64,000 nt of DNA from Nitrospira sp. (GCA_024331125.1 JANDJI010000008.1:24350-88349); one strand, 5' to 3'. Shown: positions 53,331 to 63,747, counted from the first letter of the stretch. The notes: a model not told the origin generated them from the letters alone. Translations and numbers: made by a program.

Positions 53331-56273
53331 ATGCCCTCTCCCGGTGAGCACAAGACGGTCCAAGCCCGTATCCTGACCTATGCCCAGGAGATCGGCTGGA
53401 CAATCGTGCCGCGGGAGGAAGCCAAGCGGCGGTGGGGATTCGATCCCGATGCGGCGACTCCAGAAGAACAGGCCCGCCACGCCTCCCTCTTCTTCGGCGA
53501 TCTGCTCCATGCCAAAGTCCGCGAGTTCAATCCCAAGTAGAAAGAAGCCGAAGGGGCGCTGGTCGGGGAGCTTCAGCGTCTCCATGCGGACATCTACGGC
53601 AACCGCGACTTCCTCAGCTACCTCCGCAACCAACGGACTTTCTTCTCTCCAGAAGACGACCGGGAGCTGGATCTCATCCTGATCGATTACGGCGATCTCG
53701 CGCGTGCTCCCAAAGAATGGCGCAATCGCTACGAAGTCACGGAAGAGTTCTGTGTTCACAACGGCCGGTTTGGCACGCGCGAGGACGTGGTCTTTCTCAT
53801 CAACGGCATTCCGGTGCTGGTGATCGAGTGCAAGAACGCGACGAAGGACGAAGCCATCGCGCTCGGCATCGACCAGATCCGCCGCTACCATCTGGAGACG
53901 CCGGAAGTGATGGTGCCGGAGATGCTGTTCACGGCGACGGAGGCCATCGGCTTCTCTTATGGTGTGACCTGGAATACGGTGAGGCGCAACATCTTTCGCT
54001 GGAAGCACGAGGAGGCTGGCCGGCTTGAAGCGAAGGTCAAGAGCTTTTGTTCCGTGCCAATGGTGCTGCGATTCCTCAAGGATTTCATTTTATTCGCGGA
54101 GAAGGAGGAAGAGCTCCAGAAGTTCATCCTGGCGCAGCATCAGACCGCTGCCGTGGACCTGGTGGTGGATCGAGCGCTCGACGCCAAGCGGACTCGCGGC
54201 CTCGTCTGGCACACGCAGGGAAGCGGCAAAACGTATACGATGATCAAGGCGGCCGAGCTGCTCTTCAAGGCGCCCAAGGCCGACAAGCCGACCATCCTCT
54301 TGATGATCGACCGGAACGAGCTGGAGGATCAGCTCCTCAAGAACCTGGCGGCGGTCGGCTTGAGCAATGTGGCGCACGCCTACTCGATGGCGGAATTGAC
54401 GCGGCTCCTGAAGCTGGACTATCGGGGCCTGATCGTCACCATGATCCACAAGTTCCGCGACATGCCGGCCAATCTCAATACGAGATCGAACATCTTCGTC
54501 CTGATCGACGAAGCGCACCGGACGACCGGTGGCGACCTCGGCAACTATCTGATGGCCGGTCTGCCGAACGCCTCTTACCTGGGTTTCACCGGCACGCCGA
54601 TCGACAAGACTGCCTACGGCCGGGGAACCTTCAAGACGTTTGGCTGCGAGGACGCCAAGGGCTACCTGCACAAGTATTCGATCGCTGAGAGCATTGAAGA
54701 CGGCACGACGCTCCCGCTCTATTACAACCTGGCGCCGAACGAGATGCTGGTGCCGCACGAGCTGATGGAGCGGGAATTTCTCTCATTGGTCGAGACGGAA
54801 GGGATCGCGGACATCGAAGAGCTGAACAAGATTCTCGACCGAGCCGTGAATCTCAAGAACTTCCTCAAGGGACGGGAACGGGTGAAGCAGGTGGCCGCGT
54901 TCGTGGCCGGTCATTACCGGACCAACGTCGAGCCGCTGGGATACAAGGCGTTTCTGGTTGCCGTGGACCGGGAAGCCTGCACGTTCTACAAGGAGGCGTT
55001 GGATGCGCCTGCCATCCGAATACTCGGCCATCGTGTACACGGGCAACAATAACGATCCGCCCCACATGAAGAAATGGCATCTGGATGAGACGAGAGAGAA
55101 GCAGATCCGAAAAGCGTTCACGAAGTTCGGCGAGTCTCCGAAGATCCTCATCGTCACGGAAAAGCTGCTGACCGGATTCGACGCGCCGATTCTCTATGCG
55201 ATGTATCTCGACAAGCCGATGCGGGACCATACGCTCTTGCAGGCCATCGCCCGGGTAAACCGGCCGTATGAGAACGAAGCCCAGGAGATGGTGAAACCGC
55301 ACGGCTTCGTGCTGGACTTCGTCGGCATTTTCGACAAGCTGGAAAAGGCTCTGGCCTTCGACAGTGAGGAAGTCAACGCGATCGTCAGAGATCTGGCCTT
55401 GCTCAAGCAGCTCTTCAAGGCGAAGATGGAGGGCAAGGCTCCCGGCTATCTCCGGCTGGTGCAACGGAACTTCGACGACAAGGACGTGGACAACCTGATC
55501 GAACACTTTCGGGACCGGCCCGGCGGAAGGAGTTCTTCACGGAGTACAAGGAAATCGAGATGCTCTATGAGATCATCTCGCCGGACGCCTTCCTGCGGCC
55601 GTTTATCGAGGACTACACGACCCTGTCGGCCGTCTATCAGGTGGTGAGCCACGCCTATGTGAAGCGCGTGTACGTCGATCGGGCGTTCCAGAAGAAGACG
55701 AACGAGCTGGTGCAGCAACACATCGGCGCTCAGTTCGCCGGCGACTCAGGATTCCCAGATGTCCGACTTGACCCACGGGCCATCGAAACCATCAAGCAAC
55801 AACAGGGCGGCAAGGCGACGAAGATCATCAACCTGGTGAAGGCGATTCAGAAAGCGGCGGAAGAGAACAGCGACGACCCCTTTCTGATCGCGATGGCGGA
55901 ACGGGCGAAGGCCGTGCAGGAGAGCTTCGAGGAACGTCAGACCGGTACGGAGGAGACGCTATCGGCCTTGCTTCAGGCTATTGAACGAGATGAACAACGA
56001 AAGCGCGAGCAGATCGCACGGGGGCTCGATGCGCTGACGTGCTTCATGTTCACGACGCTCCGGGATAAGAACATCCCGCATGCCGAAGACGTGGCCCGGA
56101 AGGTCGGTCAGGCGTTTGCTCAGTATCCCAATTGGCGCCGGAGCGAGAAAGACCTGCGGGAGTTACGCAATCGAATGACATTTGCCATCTCTACTGAAGT
56201 AGAAGACGTGGATAAGGTCACGGCCGTTGTGGATGATCTCTTCGCCGTCCTCCAGCGGACGCACAAGAGTTGA
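53331..56273 (+). pseudogene. hsdR: type I restriction endonuclease subunit HsdR, one nonsense codon and two frameshifts
   Basis: The reconstructed protein starts MPSPGEHKTVQARIL. It has the nuclease domain with DLILIDYGD...VLVIECKN, the motor with WHTQGSGKTYTM (motif I), LIDEAHRTTGG (DEAH) and GFTGTPI (motif III), and a long C-terminal helical domain ending LQRTHKS. A TAG at 53538-53540 interrupts codon 70 in frame. An extra C near 55007-55010 shifts the frame after KEALDA, and a missing C near 55515 (FRDRPGG instead of FRDPARRKEFF) shifts it back. The net frame is restored, but the ORF is closed at several points. Confidence 0.88.
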
Positions 56274-56274
56274 G

Positions 56275-56694
56275 ATGAAATACTGGCGGGGTAAAGACGA
56301 ATTCAAGGGGCGCGTTCTGGAATGGGCCGGCCGGCTCGGTATCGAGGTCCGGTCCTTGAGTGTTCGCCCTATGCGCAACAAGTGGGCGTCCTGCTCGCTC
56401 CAAGGAAATCTCAACTTCAATGCCGAACTTGTGGCGCTCGACTGCGAAATCGGCGACTATGTGATCGTTCACGAGTTGCTACACTTTTTCGTTCCGAACC
56501 ATGGCAAGCTCTGTAGGAGCCTGATGCGGGCGCATCTGGGAGACTATGAAGAGATCAAGAAACGATTGGAGGCGAAACAGCGAGTTTCTCGGCAGTCCCT
56601 CGTGACCGCTCCCGCAAGCGGTCGTAACCCTCCTGACCCGTGCTCATGGGGGACTTACTCCCCGAACAGGTTGATCCCCTGGACCATCCGATAG
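56275..56694 (+). CDS. short YgjP-like zinc metallopeptidase
   Basis: A 139-residue protein starting at ATG 56275, one base after the hsdR stop. [27 protein letters not shown] is followed by [18 protein letters not shown], a gluzincin HExxH site with a downstream His, as in the YgjP/DUF45 family. It is shorter than usual (about 220-240) because the N-terminal beta domain is mostly missing, a form often found just downstream of type I hsdR. The last ~30 residues ([18 protein letters not shown]...) do not look native and overlap a vapC relic on the other strand, so the end may be altered. Confidence 0.72.
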   Translation: MKYWRGKDEFKGRVLEWAGRLGIEVRSLSVRPMRNKWASCSLQGNLNFNAELVALDCEIGDYVIVHELLHFFVPNHGKLCRSLMRAHLGDYEEIKKRLEAKQRVSRQSLVTAPASGRNPPDPCSWGTYSPNRLIPWTIR

Positions 56695-56807
56695 TGTCGC
56701 GTGTTTCTTGTGAGCAACGGAAGCCGTTTGACGAGAGCCGTTGCGGCGATGAGCGCGCCTCCTTTTTCGAGGGCGGGATGACGGTGCCGAAGGTGGGAAT
56801 ACCTCGA
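56655..56807 (-). pseudogene. vapC (PIN-domain toxin) C-terminal relic
   Basis: On the minus strand the frame ending at 56655 reads [37 protein letters not shown], the characteristic C-terminus of VapC PIN-domain RNases (normally xxD-A-LIAATA...TRNxxHF...G). The invariant Asp before ALIAATA is Gly here, and upstream of about 56807 the sequence no longer resembles a PIN domain. No vapB antitoxin is present. It is therefore a fragment, probably left by an earlier insertion or deletion at the end of the restriction locus. Confidence 0.65.
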
Positions 56808-56843
56808 CGCGATCGCATCGGATACTGAACTGACACTCAGTGG

Positions 56844-56849
56844 TATAAT
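56844..56849 (+). promoter_or_regulatory. extended -10 promoter for uvrA
   Basis: TGGTATAAT, with a perfect TATAAT at 56844-56849 and a TG one base upstream, is a strong extended -10. The -35 region is poor, as is usual for this class. A start near 56856 gives a leader of about 83 bases before the uvrA ATG. No LexA box was recognised. Confidence 0.5.
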
Positions 56850-56938
56850 TCCGCCGCTCGTCGAGAGCGACGGGTTCTGAGTGCTCAATCGCCGGAGTCG
56901 GAAGCGGACCACCCACACCTGAGTCATCTACGGAGCGT

Positions 56939-59446
56939 ATGGGGCAATCGATCATCATCAAGGGCGCGCGCGAACACAATCTCAAGAATATCGACGTCGA
57001 GATCCCGCGCGACAAGCTCGTCGTCATCACCGGCCTGAGCGGATCGGGCAAGTCATCCCTGGCCTTCGACACGATCTATGCCGAAGGTCAGCGGCGCTAC
57101 GTCGAGTCGCTATCGGCCTATGCCCGGCAGTTTTTGGAGCAGATGGGCAAGCCCGATGTCGATTCGATCGAAGGGCTGTCGCCCGCCATATCCATCGAGC
57201 AGAAGAGTACCAGCCACAATCCCCGCTCCACGGTCGGGACGGTCACCGAGGTCTACGACTATCTCCGCCTGCTGTTCGCCCGGGTGGGCCGTCCGTACTG
57301 TTTTCAATGTGGCGAGGAAATCGCGGCGCAGACCGTTCAACAAATGGTGGACGCGATCGCCGCTTTGCCGGAAGGGACCAAGTTCCAGATTCTGGCGCCG
57401 ATCGTGCGCGGGCGGAAGGGAGAATATCGAAAAGAACTGCTGGAGATGCGCAAGGCCGGCTACGTCCGCGCCCGCGTCGACGGCACCGTCGTCGATCTTG
57501 GCGAAGACATCATCCTCGACAAACAGAAAAAGCACACGATCGAGATCATCGTCGATCGCCTGGTAATGAAGCAGGGCGACGCCCTCATGCGGCGGCTCGC
57601 CGATTCGGTTGAAACGTCCCTCAAACTGACCGGCGGGCTGGTGGAAGTCCTCACCGAGGACGGGATGCCCAGGCTCTACAGCGACAAACTGGCCTGCATC
57701 AAATGCGGCGTCAGCTATCCCGAGGTGACGCCGAGAATCTTCTCCTTCAACAGCCCGCACGGCGCGTGCCCGGCCTGCGACGGCATCGGCTATCACGTGA
57801 CGCCCGGTCACGCCGAAGAGGAAGATTTCACCTTGCTGGATGTGTGCGAGGCCTGCCGGGGGGCCAGGCTCAAACCGGAAAGCCTGGCGATCAAGCTCGA
57901 GCGGAAGTCCATCGCCGAGGTGACCAGCTTCTCGATCCGAGCGGCGGCGGAGTTTTTCCTGTCGCTTAAGCTGACGGACCGCGAATTGGTGATTGCACAT
58001 CGCATCTTGAAGGAAATCCGTGAGCGGTTGGGCTTCCTGGTCAACGTTGGGCTTGACTACCTGACACTCGACCGGGCGGCGGCCACGCTGTCCGGCGGCG
58101 AAGGACAGCGAATTCGACTGGCCACGCAGATCGGTTCCGGTCTCGTCGGCGTGCTCTACATCCTCGATGAGCCGTCGATCGGCCTGCATCAGCGGGACAA
58201 CCGCCGCCTCTTGCAAACGCTGCTCAAGCTGCGGGATCTCGGCAACACCGTAGTGGTCGTCGAGCACGATGCCGAGACGATGTTGGCGGCCGATTACATC
58301 CTCGACATGGGGCCCGGAGCGGGATCGCACGGCGGGCAGGTGGTCGCCAAAGGCACGCCGCAGGAAGTCATGGGTGATCCCAGCTCGTTGACCGGGCAAT
58401 ATCTACGCGGAGCGCAGACCATCGCCGTACCGCGGAGACAACGGAAGCCCAAGGGGTTCCTCTCCGTCGTCGGAGCCCACAAGCACAATCTCAAGAACGT
58501 GACGGCCAAAATTCCCATTAGCCTGTTCACCTGCGTGACCGGCGTGTCCGGATCGGGCAAGAGCACCCTGGTGCTGGAGGTGTTGTTCCATTCACTCTCG
58601 CAGATGCTCTATCACAAAAAGCCGAAAATCGACGGCTGCAAGGAGTTGAAGGGGGTCGAGGCGCTCGACAAGGTGATCGACATCGACCAGTCGCCGATCG
58701 GACGGACGCCTCGTTCCAATCCCGCGACCTACACCGGGCTGTTCGGCTACATCCGCGATCTCTATTCCAACTTGCCGGAGTCGCGAGTCCGCGGCTACAA
58801 GCCTGGACGCTACAGTTTCAACGTCAAAGGCGGTCGTTGCGAAGCCTGCCAAGGGGACGGGCTCATCAAGATCGAAATGCACTTTCTGCCGGATGTCTAT
58901 GTGACGTGCGAAGTCTGCAAGGGGCAGCGGTACAACCGCGAGACGCTGGAAATTCTGCACAAGGGCAAGAGCATTGCCGACGTGCTGAACATGACGGTGG
59001 ATGACGCGCTGGAATTTTTCGAGCACATTCCGCTCATCAAGGCCAAGCTCCAAACCCTTCATGATGTCGGGCTTCATTATGTGAAGCTGGGCCAATCGGC
59101 CACGACCCTTTCAGGCGGAGAAGCGCAGCGAGTCAAGCTCTCGCGGGAACTCTCCAAACGTGCCACGGGCCGGACTCTCTATATCCTCGACGAGCCCACG
59201 ACCGGTCTCCATTTCGCCGACGTGCAGCGGCTGCTCGACGTCCTCGATCGACTCGTCGAAGCCGGCAACACGGTCCTGGTCATCGAGCACAACCTCGACG
59301 TGATCAAGAACGCCGACTGGATCATCGACCTTGGGCCGGAAGGCGGCGACCGAGGGGGTGAGATCGTGGCGGAAGGGCCGCCGAAAGAAATCGCCAAATC
59401 GAAGCGGTCGTACACGGGACAGGTGTTGAAAGAAGCGGGGGTATAG
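56939..59446 (+). CDS. uvrA: excinuclease ABC subunit UvrA lacking the insertion domain
   Basis: UvrA is the damage-recognition ATPase of nucleotide excision repair. It has 835 residues (typical about 940). Both ABC modules are complete: GLSGSGKSS and [11 protein letters not shown] in the first, GVSGSGKST and [11 protein letters not shown] in the second, and the C-terminal zinc finger CEACQGDG...CEVCKG. The UvrB-binding region after CFQCG is present. In signature domain I the two CxxC pairs of the second zinc module (CPAC and CEAC) are only about 22 residues apart instead of ~115, so the insertion domain that contacts DNA is absent, joined cleanly in frame. DNA repair activity is likely but may differ. 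Confidence 0.93.
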   Translation: MGQSIIIKGAREHNLKNIDVEIPRDKLVVITGLSGSGKSSLAFDTIYAEGQRRYVESLSAYARQFLEQMGKPDVDSIEGLSPAISIEQKSTSHNPRSTVGTVTEVYDYLRLLFARVGRPYCFQCGEEIAAQTVQQMVDAIAALPEGTKFQILAPIVRGRKGEYRKELLEMRKAGYVRARVDGTVVDLGEDIILDKQKKHTIEIIVDRLVMKQGDALMRRLADSVETSLKLTGGLVEVLTEDGMPRLYSDKLACIKCGVSYPEVTPRIFSFNSPHGACPACDGIGYHVTPGHAEEEDFTLLDVCEACRGARLKPESLAIKLERKSIAEVTSFSIRAAAEFFLSLKLTDRELVIAHRILKEIRERLGFLVNVGLDYLTLDRAAATLSGGEGQRIRLATQIGSGLVGVLYILDEPSIGLHQRDNRRLLQTLLKLRDLGNTVVVVEHDAETMLAADYILDMGPGAGSHGGQVVAKGTPQEVMGDPSSLTGQYLRGAQTIAVPRRQRKPKGFLSVVGAHKHNLKNVTAKIPISLFTCVTGVSGSGKSTLVLEVLFHSLSQMLYHKKPKIDGCKELKGVEALDKVIDIDQSPIGRTPRSNPATYTGLFGYIRDLYSNLPESRVRGYKPGRYSFNVKGGRCEACQGDGLIKIEMHFLPDVYVTCEVCKGQRYNRETLEILHKGKSIADVLNMTVDDALEFFEHIPLIKAKLQTLHDVGLHYVKLGQSATTLSGGEAQRVKLSRELSKRATGRTLYILDEPTTGLHFADVQRLLDVLDRLVEAGNTVLVIEHNLDVIKNADWIIDLGPEGGDRGGEIVAEGPPKEIAKSKRSYTGQVLKEAGV

Positions 59447-59690
59447 AGCGGGCCGACTGGTCATCCTTCTTGCTCGCGCACTGCGCACTCGGATTGATCG
59501 ATGACGACATCAAGGGCTGTGCTCGGTGCATGCGCACCGTGAAGGACGACACGGCCACCCTTTCTCTCGCTGTTATTAGCCGTGTGCCTTATCGGACAAA
59601 CTGAAGCGCTGCGGCGAAGCCTTTATGCTCATCCCCCAGTTCTTGTCGCTTCGGAGACGATCCGGCCATATGATATTCGCCCATTCTAAT

Positions 59691-59737
59691 GTCTATTATC
59701 ATGATAATTGACATGAGTTGCGTCTAATATCATAATG
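59691..59737 (+). promoter_or_regulatory. palindromic operator and promoter of the DUF4143 ATPase gene
   Basis: ATTATCATGATAAT is a perfect 14-bp palindrome (about 59695-59709) within the nearly perfect 24-bp TGTCtATTATCATGATAATtGACA. Its right edge overlaps TTGACA, followed by a 17-base spacer and CATAAT. Transcription would start about 2-3 bases before the ATG at 59746. A dimeric repressor binding here would block the -35. The 299 bases upstream (59447-59745) contain no other gene. Confidence 0.6.
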
Positions 59738-59745
59738 CCGATGGC

Positions 59746-60882
59746 ATGGACGTCCCCCGCATTCTTGATCTTCCCAAACTGCTGGCGGCCAAGTCCTATT
59801 TCCTGTTTGGTCCGCGGCAAACGGGGAAAACCTACATGATCCGCCGGCAGTTCCCCAAGGCGAAATATTACAACCTGCACGAGACCGATACGTTTCTGAA
59901 ATTCAATTACGCGCCTCACCGCTTGCGCCAAGAACTGACAAGCAAAGATAAGCTGGTTATCATTGATGAGATACAAAAATTGCCGCTGCTTTTGGATGAG
60001 ATCCAGACGATAATCGACGATCGCCGGGTGCGCTTTCTCCTGACAGGATCCAGCGCCCGATCGCTCAAGCGCAAAGGGCTCAATTTGTTGGGGGGGCGAG
60101 CGCGAACGAAGCGGTTGCATCCCTTGTGCTTTCGGGAGTTGGGGCAAGAGTTCGATCTTGTCAAAGCGCTCGATCGTGGCCTGCTGCCTCCGCTGTATTT
60201 TTCTGACTCACCCCATGAAGATCTCCAAGCGTATGTGGGGAGCTATCTGAAGGAAGAGATCGCGGCCGAAGCAGTCGTCCGCAATTTGCCCGCGTTCAGT
60301 CGGTTCCTGACAGTGGCGGCCCTGTGCAACGGGCGGATGCTCAATTATTCCGAGATTGCGAGTGACGCGCAGGTTCCCAAATCGACCGTGCAGGAATATT
60401 TCCACATCCTGCGGGACACGCTGCTCGGCGACGACTTGCCGGCCTGGAAACGGACGGAGAAACGGAAGCCTCTCGCCACCGCCAAGTTTTACTTTTTCGA
60501 CGTTGGCATTGTGCGGTACTTGCAAAAACGGCGGCTTCTTCAAGAAGGTTCGCCGGAATTCGGAGAAGCCTTCGAAGCGTATGTCCACCATGAACTGAAA
60601 ACCTATTGTGATTATGAAGGGGTACCGGATTTAGCCTATTGGCGTTCAACCTCCAACTTTGAAGTGGATTTTATCCTCAACGACCGTACGGCAATTGAGG
60701 TGAAGGCTAAGACCAATGTGTCCGAGCGGGACTTGCGGGGGCTCTATGCCCTGCGGGAGGAGCGGCTCTTGAAGCACTACATCGTCGTGAGCCGAGAAAT
60801 GACGCCGCGCCGTGTCGATGGGATTGAAGTCCTTCCCTGGCGGGATTTTCTGAGACGGTTGTGGGAAGGGGAGTTCTCATGA
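59746..60882 (+). CDS. AAA-family ATPase with DUF4143 domain
   Basis: A 378-residue protein. The N-terminal P-loop domain has Walker A GPRQTGKTY (residues 22-30), Walker B KLVIIDEIQK and the sensor LLTGSSARSLKRKG. The C-terminal part carries the DUF4143 domain, predicted to be related to restriction-endonuclease-like folds (FEVDFILNDRTAIEVKAK, the D-x(n)-E-V-K pattern). This family is widespread in single-copy, patchily distributed form with poorly defined function. There is no ribosome binding site and the promoter is very close, so expression may be leaderless. AT content upstream is higher than in its neighbours. Confidence 0.85.
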   Translation: MDVPRILDLPKLLAAKSYFLFGPRQTGKTYMIRRQFPKAKYYNLHETDTFLKFNYAPHRLRQELTSKDKLVIIDEIQKLPLLLDEIQTIIDDRRVRFLLTGSSARSLKRKGLNLLGGRARTKRLHPLCFRELGQEFDLVKALDRGLLPPLYFSDSPHEDLQAYVGSYLKEEIAAEAVVRNLPAFSRFLTVAALCNGRMLNYSEIASDAQVPKSTVQEYFHILRDTLLGDDLPAWKRTEKRKPLATAKFYFFDVGIVRYLQKRRLLQEGSPEFGEAFEAYVHHELKTYCDYEGVPDLAYWRSTSNFEVDFILNDRTAIEVKAKTNVSERDLRGLYALREERLLKHYIVVSREMTPRRVDGIEVLPWRDFLRRLWEGEFS

Positions 60883-60946
60883 GCGAAGAAGAGAACAAGT
60901 AAGCTGGTACATTATCCTTAACCTCGTTGCAAGCAGGACCGATTGC

Positions 60947-61276
60947 ATGCGCACCATCATTCTCTTGACCATTTCGAACATCTTCATGACCTTCGCCTGG
61001 TACGGCCATTTGAAGTACAAGGACGCGCCCTTGTGGGCGGCGATCGTCGTGAGTTGGGGCATCGCGTTTATCGAGTACTGTTTTCAGGTGCCGGCCAATC
61101 GCATCGGTCACTATGAATTCACCGCCGCGCAACTGAAAACGATTCAAGAGGTTATCACCCTCATCGTGTTTTGCGTGTTCTCGGTGCTGTATCTCAAGGA
61201 ACCGCTCAAATGGAACTATCTGGCCGGCTTCGGCCTGATGGTCGGCGCCGTCTTCCTCATCTTTAAGGAGTGGTGA
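60947..61276 (+). CDS. DUF486/DMT-like four-helix membrane protein
   Basis: A 109-residue protein with four hydrophobic helices (about 3-18, 27-48, 64-82, 88-106) and the family-specific segments FMTFAWYGHLKY, IEYCFQVPANRIGHYEFTAAQLKTIQEVITLIVF and YLKEPLKWNYLAGF. DUF486 proteins belong to the drug/metabolite transporter fold, but no substrate is known. It is 7 bases upstream of the HerA-like gene's GTG (its TGA overlaps that codon's region), so it is co-translated with it. Confidence 0.85.
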   Translation: MRTIILLTISNIFMTFAWYGHLKYKDAPLWAAIVVSWGIAFIEYCFQVPANRIGHYEFTAAQLKTIQEVITLIVFCVFSVLYLKEPLKWNYLAGFGLMVGAVFLIFKEW

Positions 61277-61278
61277 CC

Positions 61279-63747
61279 ATGTCGCTCGATGGAAAAGAAC
61301 CGGCTGCAGACGATTTCGAAAAGCTGGGCGTCTTTTATCTCGGCCGTCCCTACGACCTGGCCGCCAAGCAGGCCAAGCCCGGCTGGCTGCTCTACGACTC
61401 AAAGGATCTCGTGACCCACGCTGTCTGCGTCGGCATGACCGGCAGCGGGAAAACCGGCCTGTGCCTCGCGTTGTTGGAGGAAGCGGCGATCGACGGCATC
61501 CCGGCGATCATCGTCGATCCCAAGGGCGATCTCGGCAATCTCATGCTGACGTTTCCCAGCTTGACAGGAGAAGACTTCCGTCCTTGGATCAATGAAGACG
61601 ACGCGCGCAAGAAAGGGCTCTCGCCGGATGAGTACGCGGCGCAACAGGCCGATCTGTGGAAGAGGGGTCTGGCGGAATGGGGGCAAAGCGGAGAGCGGAT
61701 TCAACGGTTGCGCGACGCGGCGGACGTCGTGATCTACACACCGGGCAGCAACGCCGGTGTGCCGGTCTCGATCGTGCAGTCGTTCGCGGCGCCGGCGGCC
61801 GATGTCCGTGATGATGCGGAACTGTTGCGCGAGCGGATCAATACGACGGTGACGGGCCTGCTGGGTCTGCTCGGCCTCGACGCCGATCCGATCCAAAGCC
61901 GCGAACACATTCTCCTGTCCACAATCTTCAATCACTGTTGGAAGAACGAAGAAGACCTCGACCTTGCCTCGTTGATTCACGCCATTCAAACGCCGCCCGT
62001 GACCAAGATTGGCGTGCTGGATATCGAGTCCTTCTTTCCGGCGAAAGACCGGTTCGCCTTGGCGATGAAGCTCAACAATCTGCTGGCCGCTCAGGGATTT
62101 CAGGCCTGGCTCGAAGGAGAAGCTATTGAGATCCAGTCCCTGCTCTACACACCGGCCGGCAAGCCCCGCCATGCGATTTTCTCCATCGCGCACTTGAACG
62201 ACGCCGAACGGATGTTTTTCGTTACGTTGCTGTTGGGACAAGTGATCGGGTGGATGCGCGCGCAATCAGGCACCACGAGCCTGCGCGCCCTCTTCTACAT
62301 GGACGAAATCTTCGGCTACTTTCCGCCGGTGGCCAATCCGCCGTCCAAACAGCCTCTGCTTACCTTGCTCAAACAGGCCCGTGCCTTCGGGCTCGGCGTC
62401 GTGCTGGCGACGCAGAATCCCGTCGATCTTGATTACAAGGGCCTGGCCAACACCGGTACCTGGTTCATCGGCCGGCTCCAGACCGAACGGGACAAGGCGC
62501 GCGTGCTCGAAGGGCTGGAAGGGGCCTCGGCCGGTTCGGGGCAGCGGTTTGATCGAACTCGCATGGAGCAGATCCTGGCCGGACTGGGCAATCGTATTTT
62601 CCTGATGCACAACGTGCACGAAGACGAGCCCGTTGTCTTTGAGACCCGGTGGTGCCTCTCCTATTTGCGTGGTCCACTGACGAGGGCGCAAATTAAGACG
62701 TTGATGGATTCGGTGAGGGGTAAGGGGTTGGGGGTGAAAGGTGAGGGGAAAGAGAAATCCACTGCTTCGCCTCACTCCTCACCACTCACTTCTCACGCCT
62801 CGCGCCCGATGTTGCCGCCCGACGTGCCGCAATACTTTGTGCCGCCGCGCGGCGCCAAGCCGAGCGGATGCGAAGCGGTTTATGCGCCGATGGTGATCGC
62901 CTCGGCGCAAGTTCGCTTCGCCGATCCCAAACTCGGCTTCGATGTCACGGAGTCGGTTACAGTGTTGGTCCCCATGGCGGATGGGCCGGTGGCGGTAGAT
63001 TGGGATCAGGCAAGCCCCATTGATGTGGCGGTCACGGATCTCGAGCAGGCCCCCGCTGCCGGCGCGCAATTTCTCCAGCCGCCCGCCGTCGCCGGTAAAG
63101 CCAAACACTATGCCGAGTGGAATAAGGAGTGTGCCGCGTGGCTGTACCGGACGCAGCAGTTGGAGGTGTTGAGGAGTCCCAGCACGAAAGAAGTCTCCAA
63201 GCCCGGCGAGTCGGAGCGGGACTTTCGCCTCCGGCTGCAACAGGCTGGGCGTGAGCGGCGGGATCAGGCCGTCGAGGCCCTGCGAAAGAAATACGCGCCG
63301 AAGATCGCCGCGCTCCAGGAACGGATCAGGCGGGCCGAGCAGATCAAGGCCAAGCAGGAAACGGAGGCGCGCACCAGCCAGGTCCAGGCGGCGATCACGG
63401 TCGGGGCGTCCCTCCTCGGAGCCTTTCTCGGGCGTAAGACCATCAGCGCGGCAAATGTCGGGCGGGCCGCCACCGCCATCCGCGGCGCCGGTCGAGCCAT
63501 CAAGGAATCGAAGGACGTCGGCGCGGCGGAAGAAAACCTTGCGGCCCTTCAACAGCAGTTGGCGGACCTCGAAGCCCAGTTCAAAGCGGAAAGCGAGGCG
63601 CTCGCCGCCGCCATTGATCCCTTGAACGAACCGCTGGAATCCATCTCTATTAAACCGACGAAGGCGAATATCGCCGTGAAGCTCGCGGCCCTCGCCTGGA
63701 CCCCCCATTGGCGAGGAGCGGATGAATCGATTGTGCCAGCCTGGTAA
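61279..63747 (+). CDS. HerA/VirB4-like P-loop ATPase (822 aa)
   Basis: From ATG 61279, with aaggag 8 bases upstream. The N-terminal half is a HerA/FtsK-class motor: Walker A GMTGSGKTG, VDPKGDLGN, then LFYMDEIFGYFPP (Walker B) and a sensor-like VVLATQNPVDLDYKG. The C-terminal half (about 640-780) is a coiled coil (QAVEALRKKYAPKIAALQERIRRAEQIKAKQE). There is no signal peptide; the core resembles conserved DUF853/DUF87 proteins that pump DNA or assemble with nucleases. An inserted Gly/Ser-rich stretch at about residues 478-507 comes from a palindromic repeat. Role unknown. Confidence 0.85.
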   Translation: MSLDGKEPAADDFEKLGVFYLGRPYDLAAKQAKPGWLLYDSKDLVTHAVCVGMTGSGKTGLCLALLEEAAIDGIPAIIVDPKGDLGNLMLTFPSLTGEDFRPWINEDDARKKGLSPDEYAAQQADLWKRGLAEWGQSGERIQRLRDAADVVIYTPGSNAGVPVSIVQSFAAPAADVRDDAELLRERINTTVTGLLGLLGLDADPIQSREHILLSTIFNHCWKNEEDLDLASLIHAIQTPPVTKIGVLDIESFFPAKDRFALAMKLNNLLAAQGFQAWLEGEAIEIQSLLYTPAGKPRHAIFSIAHLNDAERMFFVTLLLGQVIGWMRAQSGTTSLRALFYMDEIFGYFPPVANPPSKQPLLTLLKQARAFGLGVVLATQNPVDLDYKGLANTGTWFIGRLQTERDKARVLEGLEGASAGSGQRFDRTRMEQILAGLGNRIFLMHNVHEDEPVVFETRWCLSYLRGPLTRAQIKTLMDSVRGKGLGVKGEGKEKSTASPHSSPLTSHASRPMLPPDVPQYFVPPRGAKPSGCEAVYAPMVIASAQVRFADPKLGFDVTESVTVLVPMADGPVAVDWDQASPIDVAVTDLEQAPAAGAQFLQPPAVAGKAKHYAEWNKECAAWLYRTQQLEVLRSPSTKEVSKPGESERDFRLRLQQAGRERRDQAVEALRKKYAPKIAALQERIRRAEQIKAKQETEARTSQVQAAITVGASLLGAFLGRKTISAANVGRAATAIRGAGRAIKESKDVGAAEENLAALQQQLADLEAQFKAESEALAAAIDPLNEPLESISIKPTKANIAVKLAALAWTPHWRGADESIVPAW
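62712..62802. repeat. in-frame palindromic repeat inserted in the HerA-like gene
   Basis: The left arm is a series of GTGAGGGG/GGTGAAAGG-like units (about 62712-62750), and the right arm is the complementary style CCTCACTCCTCACCACTCAC (about 62770-62802). It adds about 30 residues (SVRGKGLGVKGEGKEKSTASPHSSPLTSHASR region) without breaking the frame, between two conserved blocks of the ATPase. Similar GEG...SPLTSH peptides occur in unrelated proteins of several bacterial groups, from general recollection. Confidence 0.6.

Noticed and set aside
48863..55520. Treating hsdM/S/R breaks as sequencing errors
   Set aside because: Possible for individual indels in C-runs, but two are in-frame nonsense codons, and no similar lesion is seen in the other ~60 genes, so true decay is the better reading. 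I could not check the reads.
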